12,880 nucleotides of DNA, from positions 1-12,880 of the forward strand of contig CALMVY010000355.1 of NCBI GenBank assembly GCA_937873245.1, in the 5' to 3' direction. The position numbers were made by a program, and so were the translations under genes. Numbering within the stretch: position 1 is the stretch's first letter; each line of letters starts with the position of its first letter. Positions 1 through 6,681 of this stretch are shown piece after piece. The stretch comes from an uncultured Arthrobacter sp. (GTDB taxonomy: Bacteria > Actinomycetota > Actinomycetes > Actinomycetales > Micrococcaceae). The notes under the pieces are model-generated. The model was not told where the DNA came from, ran no database searches, and saw nothing but the letters and a program-made list of their open reading frames with translations.

Positions 1-2038
1 AGAGGACGCCGAACGCCTTGGTCCGGATCTCCTCGTACTCCTCCTGTGGCGAGGAATCCGCCGTAATCGCGCCGCCGACGCCGAGGCTGAGTACTGTGCC
101 GCCTCCGGTCTTCCCGCTGAGCACAAGGGTCCGGATCGCGACGGCCAGGTCGGTGGCGCCGTTCAATGAGAAGTAGCCGATGGCGCCGGAGTACACGCCG
201 CGGGGCGCGCCTTCGAGGCGGTCCAGGATGGCCATGGTGCTCACCTTCGGGGCGCCGGTCATGGATCCGGCGGGGAAGCACGCCGCGACGGCCTCGGCCC
301 GGGGCATCCCGGGCCTGAGCCGGGCATCAATGGTGCTCACCATCTGGTGGACCGTGGCGTAGCTTTCGACCGCGCAGAGCCGGCTGACGGACACCGAGCC
401 GGGCACGGCGAAGTGGCTGAGATCGTTGCGGAGCAGGTCCACGATCATGATGTTCTCGGCACGGTCCTTCGGGGAGCTCTCAAGTTCCTGCCGCAGCCGT
501 TCGTCCCGTGCGGGGTCCGCGTCCCGGTGCCGGGTGCCCTTGATCGGCTCCGCGCGCATCCCGCCGTCGGCTGCGATCCGCAGGAAACGCTCCGGCGAGG
601 TGCTCGCCACGGTGAGGTCCCCGAAGCGCAGGTAGCTCGCGAATGGGGCCGGATTCCGCCGGCGGAGAGCCAGGTAGGCCTGCCGCGGGTCCAGTCCCGG
701 GGCGGGAAGGTCTGCCGTCAGCGCGGTGGTCAGGCAGACCTCGTAGGTGTTGCCCTCCGCGATCTCGTACTGGGCTTCGGTGATTTTTGACTTGTAGGCC
801 ACCTCCGAGTCCCGTGCGGTGAAGCCCAGGGGTGCGCGGAACGGGCCGGAGGGTTCGACGCCGCCGCTGGCGCTGTCCTCCCGCCCGGATGGCGCCGCCG
901 GGTGCGCGCCGCATGCCGCGGTGATGGCGGCGCGGGCTGTCTCGAGCCAGTCCCCGGCGTCGGCGGCGTCCAGGGTGAGCAACCAGACGGTGCGCTCCAC
1001 ATGGTCCAGTACGACGGCCCGGCCGGCGAACAGCAGGCAGGCGTCGGGGGATTCGGCCGTGACGTCGCTGCCGCCGGTCTCGCGTTTGAGCTCGTAGCCG
1101 AGGTAGCCGAGCCAGCCCAGGGTGAACCCGCAGGGGTAGCTCTCGGGTCCGCGGAGGGCGCGCCGGCCCCAGACCCCGTCGAGCCAGCGGAAGAAGGGGC
1201 CCTCGGTCCGGACACTGGCGTTGCCGATGGTCACCTGCGTGCTGCCCGAACTGTGCCGGACCGACTGGCCGAAGGGGCCGCCGTCGTCCGCCAGGATACT
1301 GAAGCGGCTCCGTTCCGCGGCGCTGCCTTCGGGGGCCAGCGACGAGTCGAGCCACGCGGCATTTGCAGAGCGGCCGAAGAGCGACTCGAACAGCCGGGCA
1401 GCGTCAGGGGCGGCGTCGATCCGCTCGGCGCGGAGCTCGAGGCCGCGGCGGGCGGCAAGCTCAGGGACCAGCACCGGGGAAAGCGCCGGCAGGTACTGGA
1501 GGGCCTGCAGCACTTCCGCCGGGGCGGCGCCGTCGGCAAGGTTGTGCACCAGGACGTCGGCATGGCCCGGAACGTCGTCCTGGGCCAGCCACTCCTGCTC
1601 CTGCGCGGCCCACTCATCCCAGTAGGGTTCATAGCTTTCGCCGTCCCGGGCCAAGGCCCTTCTGCGCCGGTCCTGTTCGGGTGAATCGGCCCAGATTACT
1701 GCGGCCAGGTAAGGGCGGGCTGCCTCCGCCGCGGCCCCCACGCCTTCCACCAGGACGATCTCGGCGGGGAGGGTGGTGCGGGTGTCGCCGTCGTAATGTG
1801 CGGTCCAATCCCAGCTGACCCAGTCGGCCGGCTCGCCGCGGTGCAGCGGCGCCAGGACGGTCGAGGCATAGCGTTCAATGCCGGCCGCGAGCCCGTTCCA
1901 GCCGGGATAGATGTCCTCCAGGTGGAAGAGGGACACCTTGTGGTGCTCGCGGAGCCGTGCCGCCAGTTCGATCGCCAGGGTGGTCTTGCCTGCGCCGGAG
2001 CGTCCGTCGATAGCGATGATGACGGGTGCGGGACTCAT
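1..2038 (-). CDS. pabB: P-loop kinase-like domain fused to aminodeoxychorismate synthase component I (3' end outside window)
   Basis: The C-terminal part is PabB, which aminates chorismate to 4-amino-4-deoxychorismate on the way to p-aminobenzoate and folate. One open frame runs from the ATG at 2038 to the window edge, 679 codons, with the C-terminus missing. Residues about 1-185 look like a uridine-kinase-type P-loop domain: Walker A GRSGAGKTT at 12-20, HLEDIYPGW, a VEGVGA strand and an RRRRALARD lid-like segment. The chorismate-binding domain follows, with EIAEGNTYEVCLT, the PIKGTR signature (Lys500), AENIMIVDLLRNDL and FPAGSMTGAPK (Met593). PIKGT rather than PIAGT favours PabB over anthranilate synthase TrpE. 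I checked the frame at 1693, 1540, 1234, 802 and 262 and saw no break. No glutaminase (PabA) domain is present. The start overlaps the upstream phosphatase stop as ATGA, so translation is probably coupled. The kinase domain's substrate is unknown. Confidence 0.9.
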   Translation of the reverse strand, partial: MSPAPVIIAIDGRSGAGKTTLAIELAARLREHHKVSLFHLEDIYPGWNGLAAGIERYASTVLAPLHRGEPADWVSWDWTAHYDGDTRTTLPAEIVLVEGVGAAAEAARPYLAAVIWADSPEQDRRRRALARDGESYEPYWDEWAAQEQEWLAQDDVPGHADVLVHNLADGAAPAEVLQALQYLPALSPVLVPELAARRGLELRAERIDAAPDAARLFESLFGRSANAAWLDSSLAPEGSAAERSRFSILADDGGPFGQSVRHSSGSTQVTIGNASVRTEGPFFRWLDGVWGRRALRGPESYPCGFTLGWLGYLGYELKRETGGSDVTAESPDACLLFAGRAVVLDHVERTVWLLTLDAADAGDWLETARAAITAACGAHPAAPSGREDSASGGVEPSGPFRAPLGFTARDSEVAYKSKITEAQYEIAEGNTYEVCLTTALTADLPAPGLDPRQAYLALRRRNPAPFASYLRFGDLTVASTSPERFLRIAADGGMRAEPIKGTRHRDADPARDERLRQELESSPKDRAENIMIVDLLRNDLSHFAVPGSVSVSRLCAVESYATVHQMVSTIDARLRPGMPRAEAVAACFPAGSMTGAPKVSTMAILDRLEGAPRGVYSGAIGYFSLNGATDLAVAIRTLVLSGKTGGGTVLSLGVGGAITADSSPQEEYEEIRTKAFGVL

Positions 2039-2664
2039 GAAATAGAGCGTACCGGCTGCTGTGCATTGGGTTGATCGCTGCCGGGATGTTGCCCGTCCGG
2101 CCGCCGGCGCAGCGCGAGCTCCGCCCCAACGTGAGCCACGATCCCGGGAAGCGCGGCGTGGATCAGGTTCCAGGTGATGTCGAAGTCCGCGTGGCCGCCG
2201 TACCAGGGGTCTTCGATGCCCTGGTCGAGGGGATCCTTGCCCGCGACGGCCGGATCGAAGCTGCGCAGCATCCTGATCTTGGACAGTGCCTCGCGGTCCG
2301 GAGCCGCCTGCTGCAACCAGCCGAAGTGGTCCACGTCCAGTGCCAGGATGAGGTCGCGGCTCCGGAACCAATCCGCCCGCCATTCGCGCGCCACATGACG
2401 GTCCGAAGGGATGCTGTGGGCGGTGAGCTTGCGGGCGGCGCGCGGGTCAATCGGCCGGCCCACCTCATAGGCCGTGATTCCTGCGGAATCCACGACGGCG
2501 CCGGCCAGCCCCTCGGCGGCGATGGCCTCCGCGAGCATCAGCTCCGCCATCGGCGACCGGCAGATGTTACCGGTGCAGACCGTGATGATCCGGTACTGGC
2601 TCGGCATTGAGGTCCCCGGCAGTGAGGTCCCCGAATTTGAGGTCATAGTGCAAGCATGAATCAT
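2035..2664 (-). CDS. Low-molecular-weight protein tyrosine phosphatase
   Basis: This is a cytoplasmic phosphotyrosine-protein phosphatase of the LMW-PTP family, 209 residues. The CX5R active-site loop is VCTGNICRSP, with nucleophile Cys30 and Arg36. The general acid is Asp152 in the DPWYG motif, so all catalytic residues are present. I chose the ATG at 2664 because AGGAGG (2671-2676) lies six bases upstream; the frame is open to an ATG at 2736 but that start has no such site. The first 20 or so residues before the catalytic strand are a Ser/Thr/Gly/Pro linker made of short repeats and could be dispensable, with Met20 as a minor alternative start. The stop TGA shares four bases with the start of the pabB fusion. 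The substrate cannot be told from sequence; relatives act on tyrosine kinases of envelope polysaccharide systems or on secreted targets. Confidence 0.93.
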   Translation of the reverse strand: MIHACTMTSNSGTSLPGTSMPSQYRIITVCTGNICRSPMAELMLAEAIAAEGLAGAVVDSAGITAYEVGRPIDPRAARKLTAHSIPSDRHVAREWRADWFRSRDLILALDVDHFGWLQQAAPDREALSKIRMLRSFDPAVAGKDPLDQGIEDPWYGGHADFDITWNLIHAALPGIVAHVGAELALRRRPDGQHPGSDQPNAQQPVRSIS

Positions 2665-2696
2665 GCGGGTCCTCCTGGCTAGTTTCCGGACAACGG

Positions 2697-2725
2697 ATAT
2701 TACAAAGTTTGTCACACTTGTATTC
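2697..2725 (-). promoter_or_regulatory. Possible promoter and operator of the phosphatase-pabB pair
   Basis: Read on the minus strand, TAATAT (2702-2697) resembles a -10 box and lies about 20 bases upstream of the Shine-Dalgarno sequence. The 22 bases at 2701-2722 form an imperfect palindrome, TACAA-N12-TTGTA, placed where a repressor would cover the spacer. The -35 position is weak (GAATAC at 17-bp spacing). The short AT-rich patch stands out in a GC-rich window. It suggests that the phosphatase and pabB can be transcribed separately from the exporter gene upstream. Confidence 0.35.
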
Positions 2726-2757
2726 CGCACTGTCATGTAAGGGCTGGGCCCGGCCCG

Positions 2758-3381
2758 TCAGTGGATCAGGGCCAGCATGACTCCGACCGCCATGAACAGT
2801 ACGCCGAACGTCCGGTTGAGGATCCGCTGACCGCCGGCATCGTGCGTGAAGCGCTGGAAGGACGTGGCCGCGGCGGCGAAGAAGAACCACATGACCAGGA
2901 TGTCGATCACGATCACGGTGGCGGACAGGGTCAGATACTGCGGCAAAAGCGGCTGTTCGGGGCGGATGAACTGCGGCATAAAGGCCAGGAAGAACACGAT
3001 GGCCTTGGGGTTCAGCAGGTTGACCCACAGGCCGCGGCGGAACATGGAGAAGGCCGGCTCGTTGCGCAGCGCGGCGGCCTTTTCCTGGTCCAGATCGGGT
3101 TTGTGCCGGAACTGCTGGATGCCCAGGTAGACAAGGTAGGCCGCGCCGGCGTAGCGGATCACGTTGAACGCGACCGGCGAACTGGCCACCAGCACCCCGA
3201 CGCCGAGGGCCACGATCACGATGTGCACCACCAGGGCGGCCTGCTGGCCAAGGATTCCCCAGATGGAGCGCCGGAAGCCGGAGTTCAGGGAGTTGCTCAT
3301 GGTGTTGATGGCGCCCGCGCCGGGCGTGAAGCTGATCAGGACGCCGGCGCCCGCCAGGGCCAGCCAAAGGGAGGGTTGCAC
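2758..3381 (-). CDS. LysE/RhtB family amino-acid exporter
   Basis: This is an inner-membrane exporter of the LysE/RhtB superfamily, which exports amino acids such as homoserine, threonine or lysine. The 207 residues match the usual length. Visible signatures are FTPGAGAINTMSNSLNSG after the first membrane helix, LGIQQF, and LLNPKAIVFFLAFMPQF in the middle. About six hydrophobic segments can be seen (roughly residues 5-25, 43-65, 70-88, 110-130, 147-172 and 188-206). The start is GTG at 3381; an in-frame TAA four codons upstream rules out a longer protein, and the ribosome site is weak. It lies 93 bases upstream of the phosphatase on the same strand and may be co-transcribed with it. The substrate is not resolved. 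Confidence 0.92.
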   Translation of the reverse strand: MQPSLWLALAGAGVLISFTPGAGAINTMSNSLNSGFRRSIWGILGQQAALVVHIVIVALGVGVLVASSPVAFNVIRYAGAAYLVYLGIQQFRHKPDLDQEKAAALRNEPAFSMFRRGLWVNLLNPKAIVFFLAFMPQFIRPEQPLLPQYLTLSATVIVIDILVMWFFFAAAATSFQRFTHDAGGQRILNRTFGVLFMAVGVMLALIH

Positions 3382-3553
3382 TGATCCAGCTTACGGCCCG
3401 CGGCGGGAGGGAGTTCCGGCAGGAGGGACATAGTCGTGTCACATTCCGTGCGGCACCACCGGCTTGGCGCGGTGCGGGTCCCGCCGCCCGCCCGTTCGCC
3501 AAAAGTGGCCGCTGTCAGCCCGCCATTCCGGCCGTATGTGGCGAATGGACGGG

Positions 3554-3637
3554 CCGAGCCCCGGCCGCCGAGCCCCGGGTCGGGAGCCCCGGATGCCGAG
3601 CCCCGGATCGGGAGCGCGGGTTGGGGAGCCCGGGACC
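3554..3637. repeat. Six tandem copies of a 14-bp GC-rich repeat
   Basis: Units begin at 3554, 3568, 3582, 3596, 3610 and 3624, each exactly 14 bases, with consensus SSGAGCCCCGGRTS. The last two copies are more diverged. The array fills the end of the 264-base spacer between the methyltransferase stop and the exporter start, and finishes eight bases beyond the methyltransferase stop codon. The rest of the spacer (3382-3553) shows no gene. The arms TTCGCCA (3498-3504) and TGGCGAA form a loose inverted repeat there. Confidence 0.8.
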
Positions 3638-3645
3638 GGGGCGCC

Positions 3646-4461
3646 TCACGCCCGGGCGATGACTTCGCCATTGGGGATCAGGAACCAGCCGTCGTCCGTG
3701 GAGCCCCAGCGGTGCCAGCCGGCCGAAATGCGGGCCAGGTCCGCGGCGTTGGCGAAGCCGTACTCAAGCGCCTGGTCCGCGAAGGCCGAATGCAGCACGC
3801 GTTCACCCCACACCCGTGCCTGCCACCGGCGCTGCTGGCCGGTGGCATAGAGCCAGTTGCTGCTGGAAGGCGCGACGTCGGTGAACCCGGCGGACTGCGC
3901 CCAGGACACCAGGCGGCGGCCGGCGTCGGGCTCGGCCCCGTTGCGGCGCGCGATCCGCTGGTACAACTCCATCCATTCGTCCAGCTCGGGGACGGCCGGG
4001 AACCAGCTCATGCCGTGGAAATCGGCGTCGCGCACCGCCACGATCCCGCCGGGTTTGGCGACCCGGCGCATTTCCCGCAGCGCCGCGACCGGGTCCGTGA
4101 GGTGCTGCAGCACCTGGTGGGCGTGCACGACGTCGAACGTTTCATCCTCCAAGTCGAGGTCGTAGATGTTGCCGGCGACAAACTCGACATTCTGCACGCC
4201 GCGCTCGGCCGCGAGGGCAGCCGCGTGGCTGATCACCTCCGGCGAGCGGTCCAGCCCGGTGACTTTCCCGGGGGAGACGAGCCCGGCGAAATCGCAGGTG
4301 ATGCTGCCGGGCCCGCAGCCGACGTCGAGCACCGAGACCCCCGGGGTGAGGTGCGGGATCACAAACGCCGCGGAGTTCTCCGCCGTCCGCGAGGCGTGGG
4401 CGCGGACCACCGACTCGTGGTGGCCGTGGCTGTACACATCTTCAGGCTGCTGCGCACTCAT
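3646..4461 (-). CDS. Class I SAM-dependent methyltransferase (UbiE-like)
   Basis: This soluble 271-residue protein has a class I Rossmann methyltransferase fold. Motif I is VLDVGCGPG (residues 44-52). Acidic Asp71 in VTGLDRSPEV should bind the ribose hydroxyls of SAM. Later come FDVVHAHQVLQHLTDP and LREMRRVAKPGGIVAVRD, typical of the Methyltransf_11/25 group related to UbiE/COQ5. The C-terminal 90 residues (from about FHGMSWFP, with WGERVLHSAF) form a variable cap that would set the acceptor. The start ATG at 4461 has no strong ribosome site. The gene is divergent from the permease at 4583, leaving 121 bases for both promoters. The acceptor substrate cannot be named; a quinone, lipid or small-molecule target is possible. 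Confidence 0.9.
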   Translation of the reverse strand: MSAQQPEDVYSHGHHESVVRAHASRTAENSAAFVIPHLTPGVSVLDVGCGPGSITCDFAGLVSPGKVTGLDRSPEVISHAAALAAERGVQNVEFVAGNIYDLDLEDETFDVVHAHQVLQHLTDPVAALREMRRVAKPGGIVAVRDADFHGMSWFPAVPELDEWMELYQRIARRNGAEPDAGRRLVSWAQSAGFTDVAPSSSNWLYATGQQRRWQARVWGERVLHSAFADQALEYGFANAADLARISAGWHRWGSTDDGWFLIPNGEVIARA

Positions 4462-4582
4462 AATGAAACGCTACCGCCCCGCGCCGGCAAATCCGCGAAG
4501 GCGGCGTGAAGACAGCAGGAAGACGGCAGGATTTCGCGTGTTCGCGTCCGTTTTGCCGCTTCTGCCCGGGACAGTTCTGCGG

Positions 4583-6016
4583 ATGATTGGAGGAGTGAAC
4601 ATCAACAACAGCAAGAAGCCAGGGCTCGGCCTGTTCCGGGCCACCGGAATCTATGTCGGGGCGATCCTCGGCTCCGGCATCCTGGTCCTCCCGGCGATCG
4701 CCGCCAAGGAAGCCGGGCCGGCGTCGCTCCTGGCCTGGACCCTGCTGCTGGTGTTCTGCACACCAGTGGCCTTCAGCTTCGCGGAGATGAGCCGGCAGCA
4801 GCCCGACGCCGGCGGAATCGCCCACTTTGTGACGCGCGCCTACGGGCGCCGCGCCTCGGCCGTGGCCGGCTACCTCTTCTACTTCGCCATTCCCTTCGGC
4901 GCTCCCGCGACAGCCGTGATCGGCGGCAACTACATCGCCCACGCCCTGGGTGGCGGACGCGGGACGGCGTTGGTGGCCGCCGCGCTCCTGTTGGCCGCCG
5001 CGTTCGCGAGCAACGCCGTCGGGATCCGGATGTCCAGCGGCATCCAGCTGGTGCTGATGGTGCTCCTGGTCGGGCTGCTGGCGCTGGCGGTCGCCCTGGC
5101 TGCGCCCTTCGCCAAAGCCGAGAACTTCGAGCCCTTCGCGCCGCACGGCTACTGGGCCGTGGGCGGGGTGGCCAGCCTGCTGTTCTTCTGCTTCGCCGGC
5201 TGGGAGGCAGTCACGCATCTCGCCGGTGAATTCCGCAACCCGGAACGGGACCTCAAGCGGGCCACGTGGCTGACCCTGATTGTGGTCGGCGTGGTGTACA
5301 TCGGCGTCGTCGCCGCCTCGGTCGCCGTGCTGGGCCCGGCCCTCCCCGGCAGCGAGGTGCCGATCGCGCAGCTGCTCGAAAAGGGGCTGGGCGGCCTCGC
5401 TGCCCCGCTGACCGCCGTCGCGGCCGCGGTGCTGACCTTCGGCCCGATCAACACCTTCGTTGCCGGTGCCAGCCGGCTGGGTGCGAGCCTGGCGTCCGAC
5501 GGCGTGCTGCCGCGGTCCCTCGCGCGGGGCGCCGGTCCCGGCCAGGTGCCCACGGCCAGCCTGGCACTGCTGGCCGGAATGACGTTCCTGTCCTTCGCGG
5601 CGGCCGCGGCCGGACTGAGTAACATGCAGTTCCAGATCGGGGCGGCGTCGGCGTGTTTCACTGCCGTGACGGCGTTCGGCCTGGTTGCCGGGATCCGGCT
5701 GCTGCCCGCCCGGACGCCCGCCTGGTATGGGGTCATTGTGGCCGCCGTTGTGATGCTGGCCGTGCTGCTGTTCAGCGGCTGGGCGCTTGTGGTCCCGCTC
5801 GGCCTCGCCGCGGGGGCAGTCTGGGCGGCCCGCCCGGCGGGTTGGGCCCTCGCGGCCCGCCCGGCCCTCGCGGCCCGCCCGGCCCTCGCGGCCCGCCCGG
5901 CGCGTTGGAGAATGCCGGGCTGGAGGGGACTGCCGGTAGGGCGCCCGAAAGCAGCGGCTACTGCGGGTCCGCTGGAGACGGTGCCGCCTGCTGCGCCGCC
6001 TCTTGCCCGGCCCTGA
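4583..6016 (+). CDS. APC-family amino-acid transporter, YjeH-like exporter with extended tail
   Basis: This polytopic membrane protein of the amino acid-polyamine-organocation superfamily has 477 residues. The first helix has the family signature GIYVGAILGSGILVLPAIAA. The segments DAGGIAHFV and FAGWEAVTHLAGEFRNPERD match the E. coli YjeH subgroup, which exports methionine and branched-chain amino acids. About twelve hydrophobic segments end near residue 415, the normal end of the family. Another 60 residues follow with no membrane segment: an ALAARP repeat, then a Pro/Ala/Gly-rich end. Start choice is uncertain: ATG at 4583 is used here; in-frame GTG codons at 4538 (behind GGCAGG) and 4595 (directly against GGAGGA) are alternatives. 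The open frame continues upstream to 4166 over the divergent methyltransferase, which is not credible. The 3' end overlaps the MarR gene by 59 bases. Confidence 0.88.
   Translation: MIGGVNINNSKKPGLGLFRATGIYVGAILGSGILVLPAIAAKEAGPASLLAWTLLLVFCTPVAFSFAEMSRQQPDAGGIAHFVTRAYGRRASAVAGYLFYFAIPFGAPATAVIGGNYIAHALGGGRGTALVAAALLLAAAFASNAVGIRMSSGIQLVLMVLLVGLLALAVALAAPFAKAENFEPFAPHGYWAVGGVASLLFFCFAGWEAVTHLAGEFRNPERDLKRATWLTLIVVGVVYIGVVAASVAVLGPALPGSEVPIAQLLEKGLGGLAAPLTAVAAAVLTFGPINTFVAGASRLGASLASDGVLPRSLARGAGPGQVPTASLALLAGMTFLSFAAAAAGLSNMQFQIGAASACFTAVTAFGLVAGIRLLPARTPAWYGVIVAAVVMLAVLLFSGWALVVPLGLAAGAVWAARPAGWALAARPALAARPALAARPARWRMPGWRGLPVGRPKAAATAGPLETVPPAAPPLARP
5847..5900 (+). repeat. Three exact tandem copies of an 18-bp unit inside the permease tail
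   Basis: The unit CCCTCGCGGCCCGCCCGG occurs at 5847-5864, 5865-5882 and 5883-5900 without any difference, with a partial relative just upstream (from 5827). It is in frame and encodes the six-residue repeat ALAARP. Exact identity points to recent slippage or duplication. It lies after the last predicted membrane helix of the transporter. Confidence 0.93.
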
Positions 6017-6473
6017 CCGTCGCCTCGATCATCGACGTCATGAACCGTGTGGCGATCTCCAGTTCCTCCGGGGTGAACTGGGCCATTGCGGCGTCCATCT
6101 GGCGGGCCAGCGGCATGAACATGGCGCTTCCGTCGCGGTAGGCCTTGGGGGTCATCCGGAGCTGGACCTGGCGGCGGTCCGCGCCCTGCCGTTCGCGGAC
6201 CACGTGCCCGGAATTGTGCAGCCGGTCCACCAGTGCTGTTGTGGCCGGTGAGCTGAGGTGGAGTTCTCTGCGGAGCACGCCGGGGGTGACTATCTGGTTC
6301 CGTGCGGTGTGCTGCATGATCACGGCCAGGGCGTTGAGGTCTGTACGGTGCATGTCATTGCGGCCGCCGGCGGAATCCACGTAGCGGTTGGCCTCGAGGC
6401 TGAACTCCTGGAGCAGCCGGACCAGCGGCGGTGGACCGGAGGACTCGGGGCGCCCCGACGGATCAACTGTCAC
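5958..6473 (-). CDS. MarR family transcriptional regulator
   Basis: This is a 171-residue winged-helix repressor, expected to act as a dimer. The DNA-binding core runs from ALAVIMQH through LRRELHLSSPATTALVDRLHNSGHVVRE to the wing residues GADRRQVQLRMTPKA, with the DRR motif usual in MarR proteins. The flanking N- and C-terminal helices for dimerisation are present, and the last 15 residues are Ala/Gln/Pro-rich. The start is GTG at 6473, with GGAGG seven bases upstream on the minus strand. It is divergent from the MMPL exporter at 6682 and most likely represses that gene and itself. Its 3' end is antisense to the last 59 bases of the YjeH-like permease gene. The inducing ligand is unknown. 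Confidence 0.93.
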   Translation of the reverse strand: MTVDPSGRPESSGPPPLVRLLQEFSLEANRYVDSAGGRNDMHRTDLNALAVIMQHTARNQIVTPGVLRRELHLSSPATTALVDRLHNSGHVVRERQGADRRQVQLRMTPKAYRDGSAMFMPLARQMDAAMAQFTPEELEIATRFMTSMIEATVRAGQEAAQQAAPSPADPQ

Positions 6474-6610
6474 GGTGCACCCTCCCCTCTCCCATTTGCC
6501 GGTCCACGGTTACTCCGAGGACAACGCCCTCCGGAGTTTACTTCAGCGGGGCTGACGCAGCGGACGCGGACCGGTCGCGAAATGATTCCCAAATTTCGGA
6601 CACCGACGGG

Positions 6611-6647
6611 TTATCTCCATAGTGGAGATAGTCTATTATGGACTCAA
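6611..6647. promoter_or_regulatory. Divergent promoter region with two adjoining palindromes, probable MarR operator
   Basis: TATCTCCA-TAG-TGGAGATA (6612-6630) is a perfect inverted repeat with eight-base arms. It adjoins AGTC-N7-GACT (6630-6644), which is symmetric at 12 of 15 positions. On the plus strand TTATCT (6611-6616), a 17-bp spacer and TATTAT (6634-6639) form a plausible promoter for the MMPL gene, with the first palindrome in its spacer. On the minus strand TTGAGT (6647-6642) with a 17-bp spacer and CACTAT could serve the MarR gene. A MarR dimer here would block both. The remainder of the 6474-6681 interval has short inverted repeats (6512-6537 and 6578-6598) of unclear meaning. 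Confidence 0.65.
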
Positions 6648-6681
6648 TTCTACTCCTCCGAGGAATGCATCAGAAGGTCAC

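Noticed and set aside
480..1684. Several frames of 130 to 290 codons on both strands within the first 1.7 kb
   Set aside because: They are shadows. The real product is the minus-strand frame from 2038 running off the left edge, which contains the PabB motifs.
3554..3637. Repeat array as a possible CRISPR
   Set aside because: The units are 14 bases, directly joined with no unique spacers, and no cas gene is nearby.
3336..3671. A 111-codon minus-strand frame between the methyltransferase and the exporter
   Set aside because: It lies mostly over the tandem repeats and overlaps both neighbouring genes, with no motif and no ribosome-binding site.
3436..4509. A 357-codon plus-strand frame over the methyltransferase
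   Set aside because: The minus strand carries clear SAM-binding motifs; the plus frame has none and reads through the 14-bp repeat array.
4166..4582. Upstream in-frame extension of the YjeH-like permease
   Set aside because: It would overlap the divergent methyltransferase coding region and adds an Arg/Pro/Ser-rich stretch ahead of the normal family N-terminus.
6622..6681. MMPL start at the GTG at 6622
   Set aside because: This codon is inside the palindrome and upstream of the proposed -10 box; the ATG at 6682 has a ribosome-binding site.
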